64,000 bases of DNA from assembly GCA_963812505.1 (NCBI GenBank), contig CAWEVM010000019.1, forward strand, positions 1 through 64,000, written 5' to 3'. Of the stretch, positions 1 to 9,041 are shown piece after piece (positions within the stretch are counted from its first letter, which is position 1; every line of letters begins with the position of its first letter). The notes under the pieces are model-generated. The model saw only the letters and a program-made list of their open reading frames with translations, searched no databases and was not told the origin of the DNA. This stretch comes from JAMXLO01 sp963812505. GTDB taxonomy: Bacteria > Pseudomonadota > Alphaproteobacteria > Acetobacterales > Acetobacteraceae. A program made the position numbers and the translations under genes.

Positions 1-88
1 GGCGTCCTGATCTCCCGAGGATTAGCCAAACAAATCACCCCGGCACTGAACGTCGCCTCCGCATGGATCGACCGGCCGGCTCGGGCGC

Positions 89-400
89 CTACGTCTCCTC
101 CAGTGTCCGCTTCACATTACGCTGCAAAGCTCGGACCGCCCGCTTCAGCTGAAGCGTCTCGGCCGTGTACAAACCATGCTTCGTCTTCGCCCGTCGCATT
201 CGCTCCAACCCCTCCGCCGTCCGCGGCCCGGTGCTCTTGCCGCCATGCATCTGGCATCGGCCATTTCGCATGGCGGGCGCCCGGCACGGATTGCCCGCCC
301 GGTTCCGTGCGCCGCAGCGGGGAGCAGCCTGCGCGAGCGGTAGCGTCGCGCGCCAGTCCGGCAGACGATCTGCGGGGTTGTCCTTAGCCTTCTTTGTCAT
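89..400 (-). CDS. HGG-motif small protein of the island
   Basis: A 103-aa basic protein with a Cys-rich N-terminal half (CGARNRAGNPCRAPAM) followed by HGGKSTGPRTAEG and a helical arginine-rich tail. Proteins with this Cys pair plus HGG-STGPRT signature are common small genes of prophages and integrated islands in alphaproteobacteria; their function is unknown, and the Cys/His pattern suggests a small zinc-binding fold. I chose the ATG at 400 because AGGAGG sits just upstream; a longer frame to 457 lacks this. The start overlaps the end of the preceding gene (384-986) by 17 nt, so the two are probably translated together. Confidence 0.7.
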   Translation of the reverse strand: MTKKAKDNPADRLPDWRATLPLAQAAPRCGARNRAGNPCRAPAMRNGRCQMHGGKSTGPRTAEGLERMRRAKTKHGLYTAETLQLKRAVRALQRNVKRTLEET

Positions 401-986
401 GTCCCACCCCTCCTGATGCGGATGACACCGCGCCCACGATGGCTTGGCCGCCCTCATTCACTGTGACGTGTTGCACCGTCACCCGCTGCTCCCCGCCCGT
501 CCGATACCGTTTCAACGCCTCCAACTGCAGTGCGAAGGTGCGCGCCAGTTTATTGAAGGCATTTGATGCGCTGTCCTGCTGTGGGATGTTGTCCACGTGC
601 GCAAGCCGGCGGGCGAATGTCATGGTCGCCAAGTGAACCGCGGCCATCTGCGCGGCGAGCATCGTCTCTAATTCGTCCTCAGGTTCGACGGCGCGGATCA
701 TAGCGAGCACGAAATTCAACCCGCGCTCATCTGGCGTCCCGCCTTGTGTCACAACATTCACCAACTGCCCCAGCAACCCGTCGAAGAGGTCAGTATCCGT
801 CACACCGATGGCATGCATCGCGAGTGCCTGCCCGAGTGAGGGGAGTGGATGGTCGGCAGAAACACCACAGACTTTACCGTTGCCGGAGAGCTTGATCCTT
901 GGAGTCGGTGGCTTCTGCTTCCTTCGCGCGAGGTGCGCCACCACGGCGGCCCGTTCGTCTGCGGTCGGCTCGTAAGGCTTGGCCAA
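384..986 (-). CDS. Conserved hypothetical island protein
   Basis: About 200 aa, mostly helical, with a conserved-looking C-terminal part (KLARTFALQLEALKRYRTGG, then VTVQHVTVNEGGQAIVG). This C-terminal pattern is familiar from uncharacterised proteins in alphaproteobacterial prophages, where it is often paired with an HGG-motif gene as here. There is no catalytic motif. The start is a TTG at 986; the frame is open for a further 12 codons upstream without an ATG, so the exact N-terminus is uncertain. A terminase-small-subunit or packaging role is possible from context only. Confidence 0.6.
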   Translation of the reverse strand: MAKPYEPTADERAAVVAHLARRKQKPPTPRIKLSGNGKVCGVSADHPLPSLGQALAMHAIGVTDTDLFDGLLGQLVNVVTQGGTPDERGLNFVLAMIRAVEPEDELETMLAAQMAAVHLATMTFARRLAHVDNIPQQDSASNAFNKLARTFALQLEALKRYRTGGEQRVTVQHVTVNEGGQAIVGAVSSASGGVGHDKEG

Positions 987-1510
987 ATCGTGTACCCACT
1001 TGTGATGCCATGCTATTCACCTTAATGCCTCCGCGCGGCTCGCTGGATGCACAGCAAATGGCGTGGTGGGCACGCGGGCGCAACAAAGAGCCTCCCTGGA
1101 CGCTTGGCCGCGTTGCTTTGGCAGCATCTCATGTTCAGCGTGCTAATCCGCTCGAGGCGCGCGACGCGCACCACCTGCGGACCCTTTCCTCTCTCTCGGT
1201 CGAGCGCCTCCAGCATCTCGGTCATGGCTCGCGACATGTTCGCCGGGGGGTTGTCGTCTGATGGCCGCGATATCTCTCCTCAATTGGGTCGTAGCCGCCA
1301 TGTCCGACACTCGCTTGGTCGTACGCCCCATCCTACACTCCGGCTCCACTACGGCACGCCGAGCAGATGGCAACGCGACGCGCCTCTGCAAGTCCAGATG
1401 CTTGGCACGCGGTGGCACGCGTGGTTCATCATTGTACGCGTGGCTGGAGAATATTTGTATATTACCAGATGTACAATGCTGAGGATCGCGTGCCATCGCG
1501 TGTCAGCCCA
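987..1510. other. No convincing gene
   Basis: About 520 bases between the primase remnant and the 200-aa gene. Several short frames exist on both strands (for example 1022-1237 minus and 1143-1496 minus), but they are arginine-rich, lack good ribosome binding sites and resemble no family I know. A decayed small gene on the minus strand is possible. The AT-richer stretch near 1440-1480 may hold a promoter or a gene boundary. Confidence 0.4.
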
Positions 1511-2950
1511 TCATCGCTGTAGCCCCACCCCCTGGTAGTAGCGATGCCGGTTGCCCGTTTTCGAGTCGCGGCCTTGGGTGGTGGCCAGAGTTCGGTACTG
1601 CGGCTCGCAGGTCGCGGCCGAACGTCTGTATGGTACCATGGTGGTCGCGATGCTGCTCCTCGCACCACTGCTTCCATGCCACAAACAGTACCTCGCACTC
1701 AACGCAGAGGAAATGGTTCACGACGCACCGCTCTCGGACGAAAGCCCCTACAGGACTGCCAAGGTCGGCCAGCTCCTCGGCGGCCTGCTCTGCCGAGGCG
1801 GGCTGCACGAAATGGCCCCGTGCTCGCAGGCGATCGTATCCCGCAAGCGCCCAATGTAGGATGTCTGGGCACTCCCTCAAAATTCGTCCCTCCAGAGTAA
1901 GGTCTTCCTGACCGTAGAAGGAGACGGGCAGGAGTAGAACGATGAAACGCGATGCGAGCGCACCGCTGGCATCGGTGAGACGTGGCAGCTCGTTCGTCAG
2001 GATCAAGAAACGCGTCGGCAGCCGTCCGGTCCACGGCTCTCGATACTTGCGATCGACAGTGATGGTGTCCTCGCCAGTAATGGCTAGTAGCCGCTCGACC
2101 ACGGCGCTGCGCATCAGTGCGCCCGCCTAGCCGCGCATCTGAGATTATGGCCAGCGGCTTGCCGATCAGCGACGCCAGGCCGAAGTTCTGGGTGAGTGTG
2201 GAAAGGGTGGGACCCACCACGTTCGCCCCACCAAGAAGCCCTCTTAGGGTGCGGGCAATGGTGCCTTTCCCAGAGCGTTTCGGTCCAACGACCAAAAACA
2301 TCTTCTGCTGAGAAGTATCATGCGTCAGCAGGAGGCCAAACAACTCTTGCAGCGTGTCGATCGACTCTTGGTCATCCCCCCAGATCGAGCTTAAAAAGCC
2401 AAGCCACACAACCGGTTCTTGACCCAACGTATCATAGCGGTAGTCCACTGCGTTAACGCTGAAAAAGTTGGGCGTGTGCGGCAGCAGTGTGCGCGTCGGC
2501 AGGTGCAGCAGCCCATTGGCGCACGACGAGAATCGGCCACGGCTTGCGGATTCGGCGCCATCATCCAGCCACGCCGGCGCCCGAATTGCACCTGGTAGCT
2601 GGGCCTCTGCGGCCAGCGCCTCCAGCACATCACTGACTTTGTTGCGATGTGGGGTTGAACGGAACCAGCTTGTCATCTCTGTTCAGTCTTCTGCGCGCCG
2701 TCGAGAAATGCATAAATGACAGCGCGGATTTCGTCGCGCTCCGTTTCCCGATAGTGCGTGCCGTCCCAGACGAAGAATACAGATTGGTGGTGGTGATGGT
2801 GCGGCCGCCTGACTGCGTGTAGCGACGGCGAATCAATTCTCTCGCGCTGTTCAGTGGCGCGGCGACGGAAAGCACAAGGGGCCCTTGCCCTTCCTCCATC
2901 TGTCGCACCGCATCGTCGGCAACAGCACCAGGATCGAAGGGAGCGTTCAA
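1511..2950 (-). pseudogene. D5/P4-type primase-helicase, multiply frameshifted
   Basis: Joined frames give a phage/satellite DNA primase-helicase of the D5 family. The central part (1699-2676) has the Walker A motif GPKRSGKGT and the following segment LAIISDARLGGRTDA. The next part (1503-2114) continues with AVVERLLAITGEDTITVDRK and the arginine-finger region RFLILTNELPRL. The true C-terminus (RYYQGVGLQR, stop at 1511) lies in a third frame. The N-terminus begins at a TTG at 2950 overlapping the prim-pol stop (TTGA). At least five frame changes are needed (near 2800, 2675, 2655, 2115 and 1590). The intact gene would make the helicase that unwinds the element origin. It is either a decayed gene or a badly called sequence; the surrounding frames make decay the likelier reading. 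Confidence 0.8.
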
Positions 2951-3787
2951 CGTCGCATGCCCGCCGCGAGCGCACTGGTCAGCGTTCCCTTCACTTCATG
3001 CGGCAGCAGTCCGGCCTGCCGGCCAGCGTAAGCCATCGCGGTGGCGATTTCCGCAGCCGCCTAGTGCTCCTTCCGCCATGAAGCGCGTCAGGCTGAACGT
3101 CTCGGCGTTCAGCGTGTCGTTGCGCCTTCCCTGAGGAGCACTGGCAGCTCTGTCGGCGGCATGGCGCAGCGCGGCGAGGGCGTAACGCCTCCGGCCCTCT
3201 GGGGCGTCAAGAGGACGGGCGGGACTATCGGGTAATGGCGGAAGCGAAGGAGGCGCTACGAGACGCAGCAGCCACCCAGGGGCCGGCGGTGGTGCCAATT
3301 CCCAGGGCGCCACGAGCCAACGGTACGAGCGGCCCGTGTCCGGATGGACCGAGGGGGGAACTGCAACAGACTGCCGACCGCGACGCGGGTCGATACCAGG
3401 TGCGGGGTGGCCACCCTTGCCTATGATTGGTTCACCGTCGTGGCTGAAGAACAGCGCCAGCCCGCCACCACCGGACCTTGTTGTTGGGCGCGGGGGCAAA
3501 GGCCCGTGCCCGGCCACCAGATCTCTTAGAGCGGCAATTCCGTCGTGTTTGTGGCGTGCGCTTGGCACGTCCACGTCGAGCGCCCAGATACCTGATCCGT
3601 ACATTACGACGCGCCAGCCACAGCGGGGATATGCGCATGACCAGCGCCCAAGGCTGTCGAGATCGCAGGTCGCCAACATAGCGGCATCGGAGAAGCACGC
3701 CGCGCGGCTGTGCCGTGACGCCGGGTGCAGCCGCCAACCCAGCAACGCCAAGCGTTCAATGTCGGGATGCAGGGCCATTCTGCCCAT
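2947..3787 (-). pseudogene. Prim-pol domain protein (frameshifted near C-terminus)
   Basis: A bifunctional DNA primase/polymerase domain of the archaeo-eukaryotic primase type. The metal-binding DxD motif is in WALDVDVP, the glycine-rich segment is TRSGGGGLALFF, and the third motif is in SVAVPPSVHPDTGRSYRW. The long frame ends at 2996, but the family C-terminal text (EVKGTLTSALAAGMRR) lies in another frame ending at 2947, so there is a frameshift near 3055. It would prime replication of the island together with the helicase gene that overlaps its end. The start ATG at 3787 follows the AlpA-like gene by 3 nt. Confidence 0.75.
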
Positions 3788-3790
3788 GGT

Positions 3791-4003
3791 TCAGGCGGCT
3801 TTCGGCGCACGAACTTGCGCCGACGGGCACGCAGCCAAGTAGTCGCGGACTGATCCGAGATCGACCAGCGTCGCGCTGCCAGCCTTCACAAAGCGAACCT
3901 GTCCCTCGCCTGCCAAGAGATACAGCCGACTACGGGATAGACCGAACCGGCGGCAGGCTTCGGGGATGCGCCCATATTCTGGAGCAGTCTCAGTTTCGTG
4001 CAT
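3791..4003 (-). CDS. AlpA/excisionase-like HTH regulator
   Basis: A 70-aa protein with a MerR-type winged helix-turn-helix: EACRRFGLSRSRLYLLAGEG followed by a wing ending in VDLGSVRDYLAACP. AlpA-like proteins of this size control excision and replication genes of P4-type satellites and integrated islands. It is the first gene of the alpA, prim-pol, helicase run, so it is likely their regulator or a recombination directionality factor. It is intact, unlike the two replication genes that follow. Confidence 0.75.
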   Translation of the reverse strand: MHETETAPEYGRIPEACRRFGLSRSRLYLLAGEGQVRFVKAGSATLVDLGSVRDYLAACPSAQVRAPKAA

Positions 4004-4074
4004 GGTGTTCCTCTCGCGTGTTGCAGGACGCGAGGGAACATACGGATCGAGGACGAACTAAAAAGGCGACACGA

Positions 4075-5211
4075 TTAATTTGGCGTATCGATACGGCGCT
4101 TCGATTTCGCCCCCGGCTTGGACCAAGCGCTTGCCCCGCTTTCCTGGACGGCGGCATGCCAGGCGCGCTCGAACGCGCGGCCAGAGAATTTCACGCCGAC
4201 GCTCCTTGCGGCGTCCTTCATGGCCTCCTTCGATCGCGGCATTGTCGGAGCTGCGGCCATCTGCGATACGAGCCACTTCGTTAGCAGAGTTTCCTGCGCT
4301 GCCGTGCCGGCGGGCGGGATGTTTGAGATGTCGCTCTCAGGAGGGGCCTGCGCAGGCCACAGAGCCAACACTTTGCTTGTCCGGAAGTGTAACCGGTCAT
4401 AGTAGGGCCCGCGATAGCCAGCCCATTCCTCGATCGGAAGTTGCCGGTCCTCTCTAATCCATCCATCCAGATCGATTGTCCGTGGGCCCAGGAACAGCAC
4501 CGCCTCGACCCTTTCCGCAACCGCGCTCGGGTCCGATTGCCCGTCACCCTTTGCTTTGTGCCCGAATAGTTCGAGGCGCTCCTCTCGCGCTGCGGCGATC
4601 ATATCTCGTTGGGCGCGATCGAGCGCTGCGTACACCGTCGTGTGGGTCTTGATGTCCTGTTCTAAGTCAGCCGCAAGTGTCGTGGCAGATGCAGCATGCT
4701 GACGCATGAGGCGCGATACGTGCGCGCGATACGGCTTGGCCCAGCCACCACCGAACAGATCCACATTTGGGGCACGCCAGACGCGCCCTTCCGACCTCGC
4801 CTGCAAAGCCGCCAGAAGCAATCGAGCCTGATCCTCCATTGCAACGATTCCGTGTTTGAATCCCCACTCGGGCCAAGATCGGATCAGCTTGTCGTTTGTG
4901 AATTCGTCCCACTTCGAGTGCGGAAGGGGATTGCGAAACGCGATCCAGGCAATAACCTCAGCTGGGGTCATCCACCCATTTTGCGATGTAAGGAACTTCG
5001 CCAAATCGTACCTCTGCGCACTCCGCGACGCCGGCCACGCTATACTCCAGTCCATAGCGACAGTAGGTCGCCCGAAGGTCGGTGCGGCGGCGCCGCGAAG
5101 ATGCCTCCGCCATCGGCAAAATTCGGAGCGTCCGGAGCCCTCCTTTGTGAAGCGAATGGTGCCAGCCGGAATGCCCTCATAGTCAAGGGATCGGAGCAGG
5201 ATTTCGTTCAT
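4075..5211 (-). CDS. Hypothetical island protein, 378 aa
   Basis: An intact 378-aa frame at the edge of the island. I do not recognise a catalytic motif. Visible features are a segment MTPAEVIAWIAFRNPLPHSK, a predicted helical middle and a C-terminal GRAFERAWHAAVQESGASAW typical of proteins that recognise DNA or a partner through a terminal helix bundle. Similar uncharacterised genes occur next to AlpA and primase genes in Rhodospirillales and rhizobial islands. It lies where an integrase is often found but has no tyrosine- or serine-recombinase residues that I can see. Confidence 0.55.
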   Translation of the reverse strand: MNEILLRSLDYEGIPAGTIRFTKEGSGRSEFCRWRRHLRGAAAPTFGRPTVAMDWSIAWPASRSAQRYDLAKFLTSQNGWMTPAEVIAWIAFRNPLPHSKWDEFTNDKLIRSWPEWGFKHGIVAMEDQARLLLAALQARSEGRVWRAPNVDLFGGGWAKPYRAHVSRLMRQHAASATTLAADLEQDIKTHTTVYAALDRAQRDMIAAAREERLELFGHKAKGDGQSDPSAVAERVEAVLFLGPRTIDLDGWIREDRQLPIEEWAGYRGPYYDRLHFRTSKVLALWPAQAPPESDISNIPPAGTAAQETLLTKWLVSQMAAAPTMPRSKEAMKDAARSVGVKFSGRAFERAWHAAVQESGASAWSKPGAKSKRRIDTPN

Positions 5212-5448
5212 TGCGATGTATCGGCGACTTACCAGCGAAATGGACGGATTAGGTGAGGTGGCGCACCGCGAAACAGTGCCCGGCTAGCCGCGTCCCATCA
5301 CTTCCTTCACGCTTCGGCAGCGGGGGGCAACCCAACTTGTCCCGGGCTGTCCTGGGTTAACTCCCTAGAATCATGGGTATTGTATGGGTATTATGCACCG
5401 TAGATCGGCTTAAATGCTTGTAATCTCGACGTATCTATGGAAGCGCTG
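5212..5448. other. Island edge / insertion junction
   Basis: A non-coding stretch, richer in A+T than its surroundings, between the last island gene and the truncated chemotaxis gene. It contains the direct repeat atgggtatt twice within 20 nt (5374-5393). Similarity to the chemotaxis gene stops at about 5448, after the codons for QTNLLA, so this is the probable junction of the insertion. No integrase gene or clear inverted repeat is visible inside the window. Confidence 0.5.
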
Positions 5449-6998
5449 CCAGCAGATTGGTCTGTCCGGCGATGTCGCTGATCAGGTGCACCACGTCGCC
5501 GATGCGTGCCGTCGCTTCGGACAGACCCTGCATGGTGGCGTGGCTGGAATCGGCGCGCTGCACCGCCTGACGCGCCACATCTGCCGCCTCCGCCAACTGG
5601 CGTGAGATCTCGCCGACACTTGCGTTGAGTTCCTCGACCGCAGCCGCAACCGAGGTGAGGTCCTGCGACGACTTGGTCGCGCCGCCAGCAGTTGCACCGG
5701 CCTCATCACGCACCGCTTCGGCCGCCTGGGCCATCAATTCGGCAGCCCGCCGCATTCCCTCGGCGGAGCCGGCCAGCGACGTCATGACGCCGGAGATCGA
5801 ATTGCCGAAGTCCTGCGTATGCTGCTCCATCGCAGCCGATCGACGCTCCTTGGCAGCCCGCGCGGCGTCCTGTTCGCGCGCGAGCCGCTCTGCCTCGATG
5901 GCGTGCTGTTTGAACACCTCGACCGCGCGCGCCATGTCACCGATCTCGTCGTGGCTGCCGCGCGACGGGATATCGACACTGTTGTCACCATCGGCGAGCC
6001 TGCTCATGATGCCGGTCATCGCGGCCAGCGGTCGGACGATGCCGCGCCCGATCAGGAAGGCCAGACCACTGCCGAACACCAGCGCCACCGCGGCCAGAAT
6101 CGCCTGCAACGAAGACGCGCTGGAAATGACGGCAAAGGCCGTCGAGCGGCTGTCATTGAAACTCTGGGCGAGAGATGTCGCCGCAGTATCAAGCTGCTGC
6201 TGCATAGCCAAGAATCTGCGGCCGCATCTGGTCGTTGTAGAGTGCTCCGACGCGCCAACCTGGCCGTCGAATATGCGGTGAAACTTGCTTCATACGCCGT
6301 CAGCGCCGTCTGCACCGGAGCAATCAGTTGCACCACTTCGGCGGAGGCCACGCTCTGCATTTCGGCGAGCGGCGGCCGGGCGTTTCCGCTCGGTCCTGAA
6401 TGTGCCGACACCGGCGCTGTCCTGCGTGGCAATGAATCGCCAGCTTGCCAAACGGACCAGCAGCATGGTGCGTTCGACCCGCGTCCGCCGCGTTGCCGGC
6501 ATTTTCGTTGTTCGATGCCCGTGCCGCCGCCACCAGCTTGTCCGTGGCAGCCGTCAGCGCATCGCCACCAGCGAACAGCCTGGCGCGCTCGGCCACCCAG
6601 GTCGTGCTGAGTTGGCCGAACTGATCGAGGTTCGTCAGATGCGCGCGCAACGTGTCCTGCACTGCGTGATAGGCCTTCCGGCGCTCGTCGGTCAGCACGA
6701 TCTTGATCGCGTCAGTCAGCAGAGCGTCCGCCGCGCTCGCGTTGTCCCGCGCATCTTTCATGCTGGCCTCAGTCGCATCGACCAGGTAGCGCGTCTCCGC
6801 CCGACGGATCGCCTCGAGCTGGCGCGTAATGGTCAGCACGCGTTGCGTGTTGGTCGCCAGAAGATCCATCTTGCCGACATTCGTGCTGACGCCGGAGAGC
6901 TGGTAGACGCCGAAGGCGGCGATGCCGAGGCTCAGGACCACCAGAACCGCAAAGCCGAGATAGATGCGCGTGCGCACCTTGAGCCGAATGTGTCGCAT
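5449..6998 (-). pseudogene. Methyl-accepting chemotaxis protein, truncated and frameshifted
   Basis: The N-terminus (ATG at 6998) has a transmembrane segment and a helical periplasmic sensor domain of the four-helix/HBM kind. This is followed by a second membrane segment (LAAVALVFGSGLAFLIGRGI), a HAMP region (RPLAAMTGIMSRLADGD) and the start of the cytoplasmic coiled coil. Frameshifts between about 6500 and 6250 break the sensor domain. The reading frame ends at 5435 in IAGQTNLLAALP, whereas the family continues with LNATIEAARAGE, so the CheA/CheW-contacting tip is missing. It cannot signal. The break coincides with the edge of the left island. Confidence 0.85.
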
Positions 6999-7175
6999 AT
7001 GAGCCTTTCGCCGTGCCGCGGGATAGGAAAACGGCCGCCAACATCGGCACGAGCGACAAACATCCGGTTAATGCCGGGCGCGTCTGGTGCGCGCTTGCGC
7101 GGACCCACCCGGCTGCGCCACTTTCGCGCCCCTTGAGCCGTGACCACCCAAACAAGTCGGTGCGACAGTGCAGTC

Positions 7176-8252
7176 ATGACGAGTGTCCGCAATGGAGAGC
7201 CAGCGTCTGCGAGACCACCTCGCCGTTCCCGGCGGCAGCGCAGTGAAGCGGGGCCGCTCGATCAGCTCGCGCCGCCCGACGTGTTCGTGCCGCTGGCGAC
7301 CGAGCGACTGGTCCTTCGCCCGCTGGTCCCCGAGGATGCCGAGTCGCTGCACAGCCTGGTCAACAACTTCGACGTGACGCGCAACCTGGCGGCGGTGCCG
7401 TTCCCTTATCCCCGAGAGCTGGCGGACGACTGGATACGCTCCACGCGGGATTCGCTGACGAAGGGCAGCGCCTACCAGCTGGCAATCACTGGCCGCGAGG
7501 GCAAACACGAGATGCTCGTGGGCGTCGTCGGATTGCGCGTCGATGCATCCACCCGCATCGGGCGGCTCGGCTACTGGGTCGGCCGCCGCTTTTGGGGTCA
7601 CGGCGTCGCCACCGAGGCCGCTGGACGGCTGGCACGCTGGGCATTGGCCAACCTCGACCTCGAGCGACTCGAGGCCGGCGTCATCACCGACAACCCCGCC
7701 TCGGCCGCTGTGCTGCGCCACATCGGCTTCCGTCACACCGGCGAAGGAACCGACAAATTCGAGGCGCGCGGCGGCGAACACCCGGTCTGGCTCTTTGAGG
7801 CGACGCGCGACGACATATTCGGGCAGATCGAGCCGGAGGGTGAGGACGGCAGCAAGCCATTGCTCCTGGTCGCGGCCTGCGCGCTGATCGATGTCGACGG
7901 CCGCGTGTTGCTGGCGCGCCGCCCGGAGGGCAAGAAGATGGCCGGGCTGTGGGAGTTCCCCGGTGGCAAACTGCACCAGGGAGAGACGCCGGAAGCCGCG
8001 CTGATCCGCGAACTCAAGGAGGAACTGGGCATCGACGTATCGGCCGCGTGCCTGGCGCCCTTTACCTTCGCGTCGTACGATTATGAACGGTTCCACCTGC
8101 TGATGCCGCTCTATCTGTGTCGCCGCTGGAAGGGCACGCCGAAGCCGCGCGAGAACCAGACACTGGCCTGGGTACGACCGCAGAAGCTCGCCGACTACCC
8201 GATGCCACCGGCTGACAAGCCACTGATCCCGCTGCTGCGCGACTTCCTGTGA
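7176..8252 (+). CDS. GNAT acetyltransferase fused to MutT-type Nudix hydrolase
   Basis: Two enzymes in one chain. The N-terminal half is a RimJ-like GNAT domain (TERLVLRPLVPEDAESLHSL, acetyl-CoA loop RFWGHGVATEAAG). The C-terminal half is a Nudix domain whose box reads GKLHQGETPEAALIRELKEE and matches GX5EX7REUXEEXGU completely, as in 8-oxo-dGTP diphosphatases. The Nudix half probably sanitises oxidised nucleotides; the acetyltransferase substrate is unknown. A GTG at 7140 in the same frame is an alternative start, but its extra residues are low complexity. It is translationally coupled to the next gene. Confidence 0.85.
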   Translation: MTSVRNGEPASARPPRRSRRQRSEAGPLDQLAPPDVFVPLATERLVLRPLVPEDAESLHSLVNNFDVTRNLAAVPFPYPRELADDWIRSTRDSLTKGSAYQLAITGREGKHEMLVGVVGLRVDASTRIGRLGYWVGRRFWGHGVATEAAGRLARWALANLDLERLEAGVITDNPASAAVLRHIGFRHTGEGTDKFEARGGEHPVWLFEATRDDIFGQIEPEGEDGSKPLLLVAACALIDVDGRVLLARRPEGKKMAGLWEFPGGKLHQGETPEAALIRELKEELGIDVSAACLAPFTFASYDYERFHLLMPLYLCRRWKGTPKPRENQTLAWVRPQKLADYPMPPADKPLIPLLRDFL

Positions 8253-8263
8253 AGGACACGCCG

Positions 8264-9025
8264 ATGCCTGAAACGAACCCCACCGCCTGCCTGCTGGTGA
8301 TCGGCAACGAGGTCCTGTCGGGTCGCACGCAGGACGCCAACATTCGCTTCCTCGCCACCGGTCTCGGCGCGATCGGCATTCCGCTGCGCGAGGTGCGGGT
8401 GATACCCGACGTGCCGGACACAATCGTCACCACGGTTAACGAGGTCCGGGCGAAGTTCGACCACGTGTTCACCACCGGCGGCATCGGCCCGACGCATGAC
8501 GACATCACCAGCGAATGCGTCGCCGCCGCGTTCGGCGTGCCGTGGGAACCGCACCCCGAGGCGTGGGCGCGCATGGAACGCAGCTACAAGCCGGGTGAGT
8601 TCAACGCCGCTCGCCAGCGTATGGCGACGATGCCGCGCGGCGCGACGCTGATCGACAATGCGATGTCGGTGGCGCCGGGGTTCCAGATGGGCAACGTCTA
8701 CGTGATGGCGGGCGTGCCGCGTGTCATGCAGTCAATGTTCGAGTGGCTGGCACCGCGGCTGAAGGGCGGTGCGCCGATCGTGTCGCGCTCGGTGCACGTG
8801 GCCGGACTGGCGGAAGGCATCATCGCAGCCCCGCTCGGTGAGGTGCAGGCGAAGTATCCGGACATCGATATCGGCAGCTACCCGTTCTACCGCCCGAGCG
8901 GCAACGGCGTGTCGATCGTCGCGAAGGGCACCGATGTGACGGCCGCAGAAGCGGCGATTGCGGAGGTAACGGCGTTCATTACCGGGTTCGGCAAAATGCC
9001 TGTTCCGGGTGAGCCGGAGGGGTAA
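8264..9025 (+). CDS. CinA-like MoaB/Mog-domain protein
   Basis: About 253 aa with the molybdopterin-binding fold of the CinA N-terminal domain: VIGNEVLSGRTQDAN, then TTGGIGPTHDDIT, the family's phosphate/nucleotide-binding glycine motif. It lacks the C-terminal NMN deamidase domain of full CinA, so it is the short competence/damage-inducible type found in many alphaproteobacteria. Its biochemical role is uncertain (a pyrophosphatase or ADP-ribose activity has been described for relatives). I chose the ATG at 8264 with GAAGGA upstream; a GTG at 8249 overlaps the preceding stop. Confidence 0.85.
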   Translation: MPETNPTACLLVIGNEVLSGRTQDANIRFLATGLGAIGIPLREVRVIPDVPDTIVTTVNEVRAKFDHVFTTGGIGPTHDDITSECVAAAFGVPWEPHPEAWARMERSYKPGEFNAARQRMATMPRGATLIDNAMSVAPGFQMGNVYVMAGVPRVMQSMFEWLAPRLKGGAPIVSRSVHVAGLAEGIIAAPLGEVQAKYPDIDIGSYPFYRPSGNGVSIVAKGTDVTAAEAAIAEVTAFITGFGKMPVPGEPEG

Positions 9026-9041
9026 AGCGCCGAAATACTGA

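Noticed and set aside
7068..8423. 451-codon minus-strand frame
   Set aside because: Antisense to the GNAT-Nudix gene, which has complete motifs.
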